Positions 55,141 to 64,000 of a DNA stretch of 64,000 bases are shown here, piece after piece. Source of the DNA: Odontocerum albicorne (lineage: Eukaryota > Arthropoda > Insecta > Trichoptera > Odontoceridae); the NCBI GenBank assembly GCA_949825065.1, contig OX463856.1:17134095-17198094 (forward strand), read 5' to 3'. A program made the translations under genes and the position numbers. Numbering within the stretch: the first letter of the stretch is position 1; each line of letters begins with the position of its first letter. Below the pieces are notes generated by a model that ran no database searches, had not been told where the DNA came from, and worked only from the letters and a program-made list of their open reading frames with translations.

Positions 55141-55928
55141 CACCGTTTGAAATCTGTTTTTTTTTCTGTAGCGTGTACTCGTACACTTCGTAATGTAAAT
55201 TATGTTGCTATAAAAAAACAACACAAATACTCGTATGTATAGTGCTTTATAAAACTCTGTCCAGTTTAACGCTAAAGCAGATTAAACCATATGATCATCT
55301 TGGAAGTTTCATCACCTTGCCATTAGAACTTTGGGTTAAATTTGTTAAGACTGTACTTGCTGAAGTGCAACAGCTTATAGACTATAAACCAATATGTGTA
55401 TTCCATTCACATGATGGCTGATAATCATACTCGATTACGAGGGATAGTCTATCCTATGACTTATCTTCATTTAAAAAAAAATAAAAAATGCTGGAAGCCT
55501 AAAATGTGTACCCAATCGAAAATTTATACCCAAAATCTAAAAACAGCTTTCACCTACAATTTTCTTCTACGCTTTAAAAGCGATTCTCACCCACCCCCCC
55601 TCCTTTGATAAAATATGTTATGTTTGCATCTTAGTCATATTATTCTCAATTCGGCTTGGCGTTAGCAGAAAAGGATTTTTTTTGCGGATTTTCGATGGGA
55701 AAAAAATTGTTTTGAAAATAATATTCAAGTTTAAATGGCACTGGCCGGGGAATCAATTCGTTTATAATGTCAGTGTGGGTGGATGGCGAGGAATTCAAAA
55801 ACCTTCGGCATTGAGTTGACCCAAGTTTCCCTTATTCTTGTTTTACCTCTCAATATAGCCTACTGTGCAATTTTGAGTTAAGTTTCGTTCTTGTTTGTCA
55901 GGTAAATAGAGTCAAATAATAAGGTGTG
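55141..55928. other. Stretch with no gene recognised
   Basis: A 70-codon frame at 55396-55608 is Lys-rich by composition; no motif. Confidence 0.45.
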
Positions 55929-56600
55929 CGGAAAGCAAATTCGTTTTCTAACGTCTTATTAAAATTAAAAAAACTTTTATAATTAGATGTAACTTAATTT
56001 TGTAAATCTAGATGTTTTCGATATAATCAGTATATCAGCACACTTGTGTGGTTATTCTTGATTGATTCCATGATTTCCTCGTCATCAGTGGTAATTGGCT
56101 TCCAGAATGGACACCATCTTCGAGTGTCATATCACAATTTCAAGGTGTATGCTCACGCAGTGACTCACTGTACTTCCGTGCGGAAGGTCGTCAATTTAAA
56201 CCCCGCGCTTTGCTACTCCCCTCGAATGATACAGCCATTTTTTCTGCATAGTATTCGGGTGTATAATGATACTTATAACTTCGGTCATGTATATTATTTC
56301 AAAAGGAGGAAAAAAAACATGCCGGTGTGCTTCGATTGTCATACTTCAGGTGTGACATCGGAACCAGTACAGCGATGTATAAGGTGAGTTTACTGGTGTA
56401 CAACGGCTCACTCACTTAAAGATGAGAAAAAAGTTGAAAAAGACGAAAACTACAGCACAGTTACGCTTTCCAACATTGACATTAGAATGAGGAGAGGGTC
56501 AGGTACAACGACGATCATTACGAAATTGTTTAAATCACATCAGACACACACGATCACCTTCTGCATCGTCACCATGTAAATATAATTATTCCTTTTGAGT
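55929..56600 (-). mobile_element. Mariner relic interrupted by a SINE
   Basis: One end resembles a terminal repeat (gtgcggaaagcaaattcg, 55925-55942). The minus strand at about 56060-56140 reads RRWCPFWKPITTDDEEIMES, the eroded GRPITTDD linker of mariner transposase as at 34455-34640. At 56545-56590 tcagacacacacgatcacct resembles the flank of that relic (34650-34680). SINE S2 occupies 56155-56535 in between. Confidence 0.62.
56155..56535 (+). mobile_element. SINE S2, copy nested in mariner
   Basis: The B box is mutated (caatttaaacc), but tttgctactcccctcgaatg, cttcggtcatg, gtgtgcttcgattgtcatac, gtgagtttactggtgtacaa, cggctcactcacttaaag and cagttacgctttccaac follow the S2 order. An open frame of 113 codons covering it is fortuitous. 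Confidence 0.72.
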
Positions 56601-57484
56601 TACAAAAATGCATCAAACATGAAACAAAATAAGTTTTGTTTCATCTTCAAAATTAGGCTAAAAGCCGCTCAAACAATTGAAATATACAGTGGCTGAACAA
56701 ACGCGTAAAAATACGAGTATTACATTTAATAATAATATTCATTTAGTACGTTTGGAATAAAGTTAACCTCAAAATGTATGGCCTAATAACATCAATCTAA
56801 TAAAAACGAAACTATATTTCGGATAGATAATATATATTTTTTAAATAAACAATACATACTTACAAAAACAATTTACTATGTCAAGAGCTTTAGTACTTTT
56901 TTGAAAAAAAAATTTTTTATTGAATAAGGTGAAACCGAGGCAACTTTCATTTTATACTGATTGTGTTATTCATATTTTTTCCACGTTATTTCCATCTTTT
57001 AAATATTAACAATTCTACCACAAAACGTCGGCCTGAAGTCGATACATTTTTGAGACCTTTTAAAGTCTGCAGTGATTCTCTAGAAGGCTACATTGATTTA
57101 ATAATTTATACTGAAATGTGTAAATTAGAGTTGAGATAAAGGTTATAACAACAACGATTATCGCGTCTTCAGTATCTGTGTAAAAAATTGAACTTTATCT
57201 ACGAGTAGTCTACTCTTTAGATTTGGTAACAATACAATCCTTTATATACCAACGCAACACACATTATATTTTGCGGTTCGACTTTGAAACGGTTTTTCCA
57301 GATCAAGCAGATGTGCTACATCCTTATTATTACTGAATAATAATATAAAGTGTTTTATTTATTTTATTAAAAAATTGTAAACATGATACCACAATGTGAA
57401 ATAAACGTCTTTTCTTAAATCCAAGAAATAAAGAAACATTATTTATCCCAAAGTATATCTCTTGCCTCTCATACAATTTTCATC
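56601..57484. other. AT-rich stretch with no gene
   Basis: Nothing recognised. Confidence 0.5.
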
Positions 57485-57835
57485 TTAATACCTTTTTTTT
57501 TATTAAACAAGGTAAATTATTGTACAAACATTTGTCAAGGCTATACCTATATAAAAATTTATTACTTAACTAATATTAATTATATGTTATAATTTATGCA
57601 CTTACTTAATCTTATTTTCCTATATATCATTTTATTTTATTTATTCAATCTTAATATATGAGATCTTAGAAATAATTAACACCTACTTATAACTAGATAA
57701 CAATTCTTACACTGATTATTTAGCAAAAACAAGTCTACTCGTTCAGGCTACTTGTATTCCATCACATTCACTCAGACCTTGGTCGTCCCAGCTAATACTG
57801 TAGGTGGACTAGTCAGACAACGCTCGCCTGCCATC
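57485..57835 (-). mobile_element. LINE family L-C, 3' end, copy 2
   Basis: On the minus strand gactagtccacctacagtat, ctgagtgaatgtgatggaat, acaagtagcctgaacgagta and the AT-rich UTR parallel 7460-7820 closely. The most similar pair of LINE ends in the window. Confidence 0.7.
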
Positions 57836-57949
57836 TTAATCCCTATATCCTCTGAGATTTACCCATTGTTATTATTTTCGTTAGTTTTTTTTAATATTGT
57901 ATTCATGCACTATGTTTAAGACATGACCATTTATATCAACAATAATTAT

Positions 57950-58040
57950 GAAACAAAATCTGGCTGAATAAATTGCTTTAAAGCAATAAATTCGCCATGT
58001 GACGATGCCAAAGAGTATTGGCATGAGAATGATAAATAAA
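57950..58040 (+). mobile_element. LINE tail of L-B style, diverged
   Basis: aaatctggctgaataaattg, a ttgctttaaagcaataa hairpin and ttcgccatg have the structure of the L-B/S1 tail, then gataaataaataaat ends it. Confidence 0.5.
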
Positions 58041-59617
58041 TAAATCAACATAAAAATTAATTTCGATTATTTTACTTATTAGTTAAAAATGAAACGTCAA
58101 TGTAGAACATTGTTGAACTTTTGAGAAAAATTTCAATGTTTTAAAATTTGTGGAAATCAAAAAAAAATATTCACACCTTGGAATTACAAAAAAATCATTT
58201 ATACCTTGGTCTATTCATAAGACAAAAAGCAGTTCATAATAAAACAATCTGACGAAATATTTATTCAAAACTATTCGATATGGAAGGAGAATTGTTGAAA
58301 TTAGTGGTAGTGCTTGAGAGACAGATGGTTAGATCTTCGGAACCAGATCAATGCCTTTGAGAAATGTGAAGATAACCGTGGAACTTGAGTTAGGAACTCT
58401 GGAATACTTATCCAGGGAAGCGAGGATGCAGAGAATGAAATTCTGTTTGTAATCCTGACTCGATAGATAGGTATCGAAGCATTTGAGCCTGTCACTATAT
58501 TTTCATGCTTCGTCTAAATCTTCGTGCACACGTTTGTGATTTTTTTATCCACTCATCATAAACAAGTATTTCGACACAAAAAAAGGTTCAAAGAATCGGA
58601 AATATACTCGTTCTAACTTAACTTGATGTCATCAAATAAAAACCGGCGTGAAGTTTTCAAAGACGTTCAAAAATACTTTTCAAAACGTAAGATGACGAAT
58701 GGCAGAATAGTGATCCAGGTATACGAGTATGATAAAAAAAATGTGAACATAACCTCACAACGACAATTGAAGAGTTTAAAAAAGCATCAGCTTGCCTTTT
58801 TATTTACAAAAAACAGAAAAACAACTAGCCTAATAAAAATCAAGATGTCATTGGAATCTCGCGAATTCTTGTAATGTTTCCACGTATTTAAAATTTTGTA
58901 CTCATACTATATTGTTAATTGGTATTAACAAGTCGGAAAATGTATTTTTTTATCTTCAATCATAGAGAATCGTGTGGTTCGCTGGCAAATCAGTGATGAT
59001 CGCGCTCTAATTTTTTTTAATGAACATGTATTTTTGGTGTTGGTAACTTTTTTTAGTAATTCCTTTTCTTATATATCGTGAGGATATTTTTTTTTTTAAT
59101 TCAAAGAAATCGTAATTATTGTAAAATTTATAACACAGTATTTATTGTTTGACATGAGCTGGAGTAATAATAAGCCATTTATATTTTAATATCATTCAAC
59201 ATAATAAATAAAAATTTGATTCAGTTTGTTTAATAAAGACTTGGCTTTTGTTGATTTTGACACTTTATGTCTTGATTTTGCGGTCCTGTGATATTCAGCG
59301 AATGATTGACGATATTTTTGTTTTTATCTTGCAATAGTTAAGAATGTATTATTTTGACTAATTACCTTTTTTTTTATTTCTTTGCGATCGAACGTTTGAA
59401 TATTATTTAAAAATTAATGCAGGATAGTTTGTGCATTTTAATTTTTATATTGCTCAGGCTTAACTTGGCAGTTAATTATTTTGTTACGTAATATTTTGAT
59501 TTATTAATACTTTTTTCAAATTCCCTTCCTATCTTACGGCTGAATACTTTTTTTTAGATTATATAAAGATGTGATTTGTAGGATATTATACTTTGAAATT
59601 GTATATCACGTTAACAT
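58041..59617. other. Long stretch with no gene recognised
   Basis: Two frames stand out but remain unassigned: 58301-58495 (minus, 64 codons) and 58623-58874 (plus, 83 codons, Lys-rich). Neither has a known motif. Confidence 0.45.
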
Positions 59618-59690
59618 TCCCGCCAGCGGGCGACCCAGGTTTGAGTCCTGGTAAATTAATTTCCAGACCAATATTAGGTACTCTCACCTA
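59618..59690 (+). mobile_element. tRNA-like SINE remnant
   Basis: cccgccagcgggcgacccag followed by B-box-like GGTTTGAGTCCTGG (59638-59651) and ccagaccaatattag. Too short to place in a family. Confidence 0.45.
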
Positions 59691-60589
59691 ACTCTCCTAC
59701 GCAATAATAACGCAAGATGCACAAAATACTCCAAAAAAGTTGAAATGCGTTAACAAAAGCAACAATACAAAAATTTGTTCCATAGTCTAATATTGAATAA
59801 GCCTAGAGAGAAGGTGCGTTATCAAAAAACAACAGAAGAAACATCAGTGATTATAAAATTTTTGTTTACGAAATAAATTCAACCTAGGACAATATAGCAC
59901 ATGTACGACTACACCACGCCTTTACAGAAGAAACTTAACTTGTTCAATATCGTCGTAAAGTCGTTGGCGTGTTTCAAACAGTGACTAAAAAGCATTATAT
60001 TTCCCTTCAGTGTCATAGTACGTTTCATGGTTCTTTCCTAATCTTTCTTCTTCTCAATATACCCCCACCTATCTTCGAATAGCAGATGAAATTTTTATAT
60101 TTATAATATTTAAATCAACAAATATTTGTTGTTTTCTATTTATCTTATAATTCTCTCTTTTATCATTTTATTTTCTCTATATAAAGTTTTTATATAAATC
60201 TTTAATCTGATACAAAAAGAAAATTGTTTAACGATATTCAAGTTGATGGGAAGAAATTTTTCTTTCGTAATAAACTTATCCAGTGATGTATTTAAATGAA
60301 GAAGAAAAAAGGTATAAAAGTGTTCTAGTATTTTTACCGAAGAAAACAATTTCAAAAAACAAACAACAACAAGTGTTTTATATAAAAATAAACAAACAAA
60401 AAAAACTTTTAAGCATTGTACTTCTTTTAGCAGTTATTTAAAGGACGCTCTTCTGTTAAGTTGCTAAAACTGAGATTGTATGGTTTGTGCTCTGTAAGAC
60501 GATTAACGTGTCTGATATTTGAAGATCAAAAGATTTCTAATTTCCATAATGAAAAAAAAATACTTAGATTTTTGAGTTGTAAATGAAAA
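59691..60589. other. AT-rich stretch with no gene
   Basis: Nothing recognised. Confidence 0.5.
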
Positions 60590-60790
60590 TTGCGGAAAAC
60601 AGCGATGTTTGACGAAATTTCCCGAAGCGTAGCACCGCACCCCCACTGTGTGAGAGCTTTTTAGTAACGTCGCGTACGTAGAGCCAACAGCTACAAAGCT
60701 AAGGGTCGCTCCGATTCCGCTACGACAGGCTGTATTTATTTTAGCGCAAAACTTTTTCGTTTCGCCTACGAATGATAAAGTTACTATCAT
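60590..60790. repeat. Less AT-rich island of unknown origin
   Basis: CpG-containing segment with gcgtacgtagagcc and gtcgctccgattccgctacg. A 95-codon minus frame (with GIGATLSFVAVGSTYATLLK) spans it; I do not recognise a protein. Confidence 0.4.
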
Positions 60791-61194
60791 TCGTACAGTA
60801 AATGTGAATAAATAAAAAAAATCTTCTTCAAGTACTGAACTTCAATTTAATTTTAACTATATCGACAGTACCGTGCAATTGTTATATTTTGTGAAATTAA
60901 CTTTTTTTTTAAATAAAAAAGTAAAGAATATAGAAGTTTATATATAATATACTGGACATTTTCTGGAGTGTTTTTTGTGACATTAAATCCTCATGTGAAG
61001 TTTTTGGATAATTTATCGGTGAGAAAACCTCGTTTTTATTGTTATATAAATTAAGTCACGAATATATATACTACATACAGTATATACTAATATATATATA
61101 CGAAATTTAAAAAAAATTGGTTACAACAATCATAATAAATTAAACAGTGTTTGATTCTAAGAAGCACCAGAACTATGTGATTCAAATTTTGTTT
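60791..61194. other. AT-rich stretch with no gene
   Basis: Includes a tatatata-rich segment at 61060-61105. Confidence 0.5.
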
Positions 61195-61395
61195 TAATAT
61201 ATACACACACATATATACCATCACGCCGTCTTCATATAGAGGTAAGCTGAAAGGAAAGAGCTCCAAATGACCCTATCGTGACACCCATAGGTATTTCGCA
61301 TTTTCTACTTCCATACATCTTTTCATACAGGTCTTATGAAATAACAGACAAGAACCCTTTTTTAGTATCAATAGTTGTCGATCACGCAAGACCCG
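61195..61395 (-). mobile_element. LINE family L-A, 3' end
   Basis: The minus strand reads IRPV, a stop, KDVWK and, in the next frame, WSSFLSAYLYMKTA followed by a stop and WYICVY beside a tatgtgtgtgta tail. This corresponds to RRACM.RCM.V, WRSVLSAYP and MYVCMY. Confidence 0.65.
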
Positions 61396-61549
61396 GTTGA
61401 AAGAAAAGTATTTCCGAATAGGTAACGCAGATGGTCAATATAATAGTAAAAACTAAACTGAATGTTTATCTTTTGTTCCACAGATTTAAATATCACAATA
61501 ACAAGTTGAAGTTAGTCATTTATTTAAAAAAAATAATCAGTTTTAATTA

Positions 61550-61628
61550 ACTCCGCTGCCTGGTTGGTAAGACGCTCTACGTTCGCCTGGGGTTTCAGGG
61601 TCGATTCCCGATAATACCCAGAAAAAGA
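61550..61628 (+). mobile_element. SINE S1, head only
   Basis: ctccgctgcctggttggtaa with gacgctc (A box) and tcagggtcgattcccgataa (B box) match S1, ending at tacccagaaaaag. The tail is missing. Confidence 0.68.
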
Positions 61629-61679
61629 AAAAAATGTTGCCATCCTAGTAATTTTGGTCGAGTTTTAAATATTAATTAA

Positions 61680-61885
61680 ATATAGATTTATTGAGAGCAA
61701 AAAAGTATGTTCATATATAAATATATCCTTAAATTGCATAAATACTCGTATTTCAAGATAATACACTTAAGACAGAAGCTATCAAAAAGTGGTCTGGGCT
61801 CATCTCGTGCCGTATATCTCCACCAAAATAGGGCGAGCTCGGCCGCGGGGACATCAGATGTTTTCAGTTTGCATGGGAACAGTAC
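61680..61885 (-). mobile_element. LINE family L-D, 3' end, copy 2
   Basis: The minus strand has ccgcggccgagctcgcccta, gatgagcccagacc, cttaagtgtattatcttgaa and a taaatctatattta end, matching 26805-26990. Confidence 0.7.
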
Positions 61886-62014
61886 TCTTGCGCTAAACGT
61901 GTGCGAGTGCGGTCGTATTGCCGACACATGTAATGACTAACAGTGTTTGCGAAATGACATATTTTGAATTACAGTTTGCCTACTCTTGTTGTTCTTAACT
62001 AGAAGGTTCAAACA

Positions 62015-62640
62015 ACGGGAATGAATAGCATGATGTCTCCCGGCCACGCTCTATATTATGTTCTTATAATCAATTCGAGTTTAAGAGTTCAAATGAGGAT
62101 AGATTTTTGCATATCAATTATCTTAAACTACTTTGGTGTTTCTAAACCCGAAAGCTCGATTAATGGAACAAATGACGTCGTTGTCTTCTGACAACGCTCT
62201 TAATAATTGACATATAGCCATTACGAATATGTTAAGATGTAGCTTATGAAGAAAAGTTCCAAAGATTATAAATTATCGTTTATCAACTATCTAACATAGG
62301 TTTAGTAGTATAGTCTAATATCTGGAATAGTCCAGTGATTCTAAGCCAGAAACTCGAGTAATCGGACCGAAGACCATTTGTCTCCCGTTCACGCTCTTCA
62401 TTATGCCCGCATAACTAATTCAGATATGTTGGGATTAAATTTAAAAAAATGAGTAACGTTTCAATTGCGTCGATTTTTGTCGAATGGTTCTAAGCCCGAA
62501 GACTAGATAAATGTAGTAAAACACTTGTTTGTCTCCCAGCAATTCTCTTTAATTTATCCTCATAACGAATTTGATTTGGTTGAGGATTTTCATGCTTATG
62601 AAAAAAGTTCCAAAGTGGATAGATTTTCGTATGAAGTTCC
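62015..62640. repeat. Degenerate tandem repeat, about 150-195 bp period, four units
   Basis: gtctcccggccacgctct (62035), gtcttctgacaacgctct (62183), gtctcccgttcacgctct (62380) and gtctcccagcaattctct (62531) mark successive units. Each is preceded by a tctaa.cc.gaa..ctcga-like block (from the second unit on) and followed by a ttatg..cataa segment. No coding frame spans it. Confidence 0.75.
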
Positions 62641-63005
62641 AAAAAAGGCTTGAAGGTGGATTTCTTTCAAATCTTAAAATTAATTACTCAAATCCAGATC
62701 TAAATGTCATAATTTAAAAAGTGCTTGACCTCATACATTTTGCAGAGGTTCATTGGCAGTTTCTCATTTTAAAATCGGTTATCCATTTAAATTTGAAATC
62801 TTTTATCGATTTAAATTAATTAAAATATGTAATACTTTATCCATAAAGTCACCTTTTGACCTTCCTTTAATTGTAAAACAATTAATTATTGGGTGAGTGT
62901 GTTCATATTTTTAACAATGTTTGTAGTAAAATAGATATTTATTGTGTAAAATAATTCGCTATTTATGTATTATTGTGTATTTTTTTATTATACAACAGCT
63001 AACGG
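62641..63005. other. AT-rich stretch with no gene
   Basis: Nothing recognised. Confidence 0.5.
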
Positions 63006-63009
63006 GTAC

Positions 63010-63250
63010 AAGAGTATAGGCTGAAAAACATCTTATGTTCTCGCGGCCGGGTTCGCTCTTCAATTTGTGGGGAATATCTCGACTGGTAAGATGGAATAAG
63101 ATAGGTCTGAAACTTTCGATAGCTTTTCCTAAAAATAAATTTTCGTTTCCATGCTTTAAGATACGTATACATATTTGTAATTTATATGTGTAATTTATAT
63201 AATTTATGTGTGTAATTTCAAAATATATTTTATATAATATTTATAAACGT
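63010..63250 (+). mobile_element. LINE family L-D, 3' end, copy 3, eroded
   Basis: ttatgttctcgcggccgggt, tcgctctt, and later ctgaaactttcgatagcttt parallel L-D. The end is an AT-rich tail. Confidence 0.55.
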
Positions 63251-63267
63251 AAAATAAATTTACTATT

Positions 63268-63325
63268 AAAACGTCTTTACACCTCCACAGTGTTAATGCG
63301 TTAACTATAAATAACATTTAAACAT
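63268..63325 (-). mobile_element. Foldback family A, extension only (A6)
   Basis: aaaacgtctttacacctcca, cagtgttaatgcgttaacta and taaataac are the inverse of the one-sided extension of A2 and A3. No palindrome follows. Confidence 0.65.
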
Positions 63326-63399
63326 ATTATTAATTTACTTTATTTTATTTAATGTTAACAAATAACAAAATATAACTTTTGTATCACTGACTCTATATA

Positions 63400-63990
63400 C
63401 GAGTATGTTATATTATCAGTCTTTTTTATCATAAAACCTCCACCTCAGTCTGCTAAGTGGTATTTTGTACTGTTGGGTTTGCAGAATGATCTTTGTTGAC
63501 CTTGTCAACTGATATCTGCTTATCTGACCTAATGACGTTTGTAATTGGCGGTTGTCTTGTATATTTTGAGTCACATATCTTTCGCAGTAGCAGGTTTTCG
63601 AAATGCTGCTGTCTGCGTGAAAAAGGCTAGTTACATTTAAACCGCAGGAAATAATTGTATTTCCTCTTACATCATTTTTTGTCGACTTCTTGAATGAAAC
63701 CTTTCTAGTAATAAAAATTCGTCTTTCTTCCAGACACGCTGTTTTTTCATCAAATTTTCAAACTTTGTCGTCTCAAAGTGGCCCATAAGTCGCGTACCAA
63801 TGTTCCTGTTCAAAGCGTTGATGTTGTAGCTTCAATACTTGCATCAACTGAACTCTATACGGAAAGAAGTATAAATTGCTTCTTAAGATTGCAGTTTCGT
63901 TAGAGACATTCCAAGTAGAACTGAACGTCGTCTGGTTGAAGTTGTTTGATCGGCAACGCTCTGTTGTACCCTTCGAATATTATCATAAAT
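63400..63990 (-). pseudogene. Mariner-like (DD41D-type) transposase relic at right edge
   Basis: Minus strand from the window edge: NFNQTTFSSTWNVSNETAIL, RSNLYFFPYRVQLMQVLK (inverse at about 63830-63885) matches the (SVRRILH.DLH.HPYK.QLVQ.L) end of the DNA-binding region as at 41588-42005. Further on FEQEHWYATYGP and other pieces are not aligned. Stops occur after about 70 residues. It probably continues beyond the window on the right. Confidence 0.5.
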
Positions 63991-64000
63991 TGAGATAGAA

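Noticed and set aside
56046..56387. 113-codon open frame as a gene
   Set aside because: It lies across mariner debris and SINE S2; the same S2 body at other sites is not open.
58623..58874. 83-codon Lys-rich frame as a small gene
   Set aside because: No motif, no promoter or intron evidence, and composition expected from AT-rich DNA; kept only as a note.

Overview
This 64-kb window is AT-rich, non-coding, repeat-dense DNA of a eukaryote, almost certainly an insect. I find no intact host gene, rRNA, canonical tRNA or CRISPR array. What can be recognised is a graveyard of transposable elements: non-LTR retrotransposon (LINE) fragments, tRNA-derived SINEs, mariner/Tc1, hAT, piggyBac and pogo-like DNA transposons, a Helitron, several foldback or MITE-like palindromes, and short tandem arrays. 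The mixture and the LINE and Helitron protein types fit an insect; Lepidoptera is plausible but the sequence does not prove it. Nearly every protein remnant carries frameshifts or stops. The exception is a LINE reverse-transcriptase frame that runs off the left edge (1-421).

Layout. 0-13 kb: LINE reverse transcriptase and mariner relics, a LINE family called L-A here, SINE copies, a 225-bp palindromic MITE (9.14 kb), a LINE 3'-end family (R-E) with an internal 136-bp tandem array, and a second reverse-transcriptase relic (12.2 kb). 13-20 kb: an end-to-end mariner-like element with DD41D spacing (13.86-15.15 kb), a GC-rich patch (15.5-16 kb) and SINE copies. 20-28 kb: foldback family A, a 54-bp minisatellite, a Helitron with triplicated 5' end and two out-of-order protein remnants (23.4-25.5 kb), and a hAT relic. 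28-43 kb: LINE ends, a long nest between mariner-like termini (31.4-34.7 kb), two more family-A foldbacks and an ornithine-decarboxylase-like fragment. 43-48 kb: a piggyBac element with TTAA target sites and a duplicated left end. 48-64 kb: a 1.5-kb L-A relic, SINE family S2 (one copy nested in a mariner relic), more L-A, L-C and L-D ends, complex tandem repeats and a final mariner-like relic.

Two relationships tie pieces together. SINE family S1 ends in nearly the same 3' tail as LINE family L-B, which implies that the SINE borrows the LINE machinery. Foldback family A recurs at 20.0, 32.2, 37.2 and 37.5 kb, each flanked by 10-13 bp direct repeats at the insertion site. It is palindromic and carries a hammerhead-ribozyme-like core motif, so it looks like a retro-mobilised family rather than an ordinary DNA MITE. 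That is my best candidate for something not yet described.
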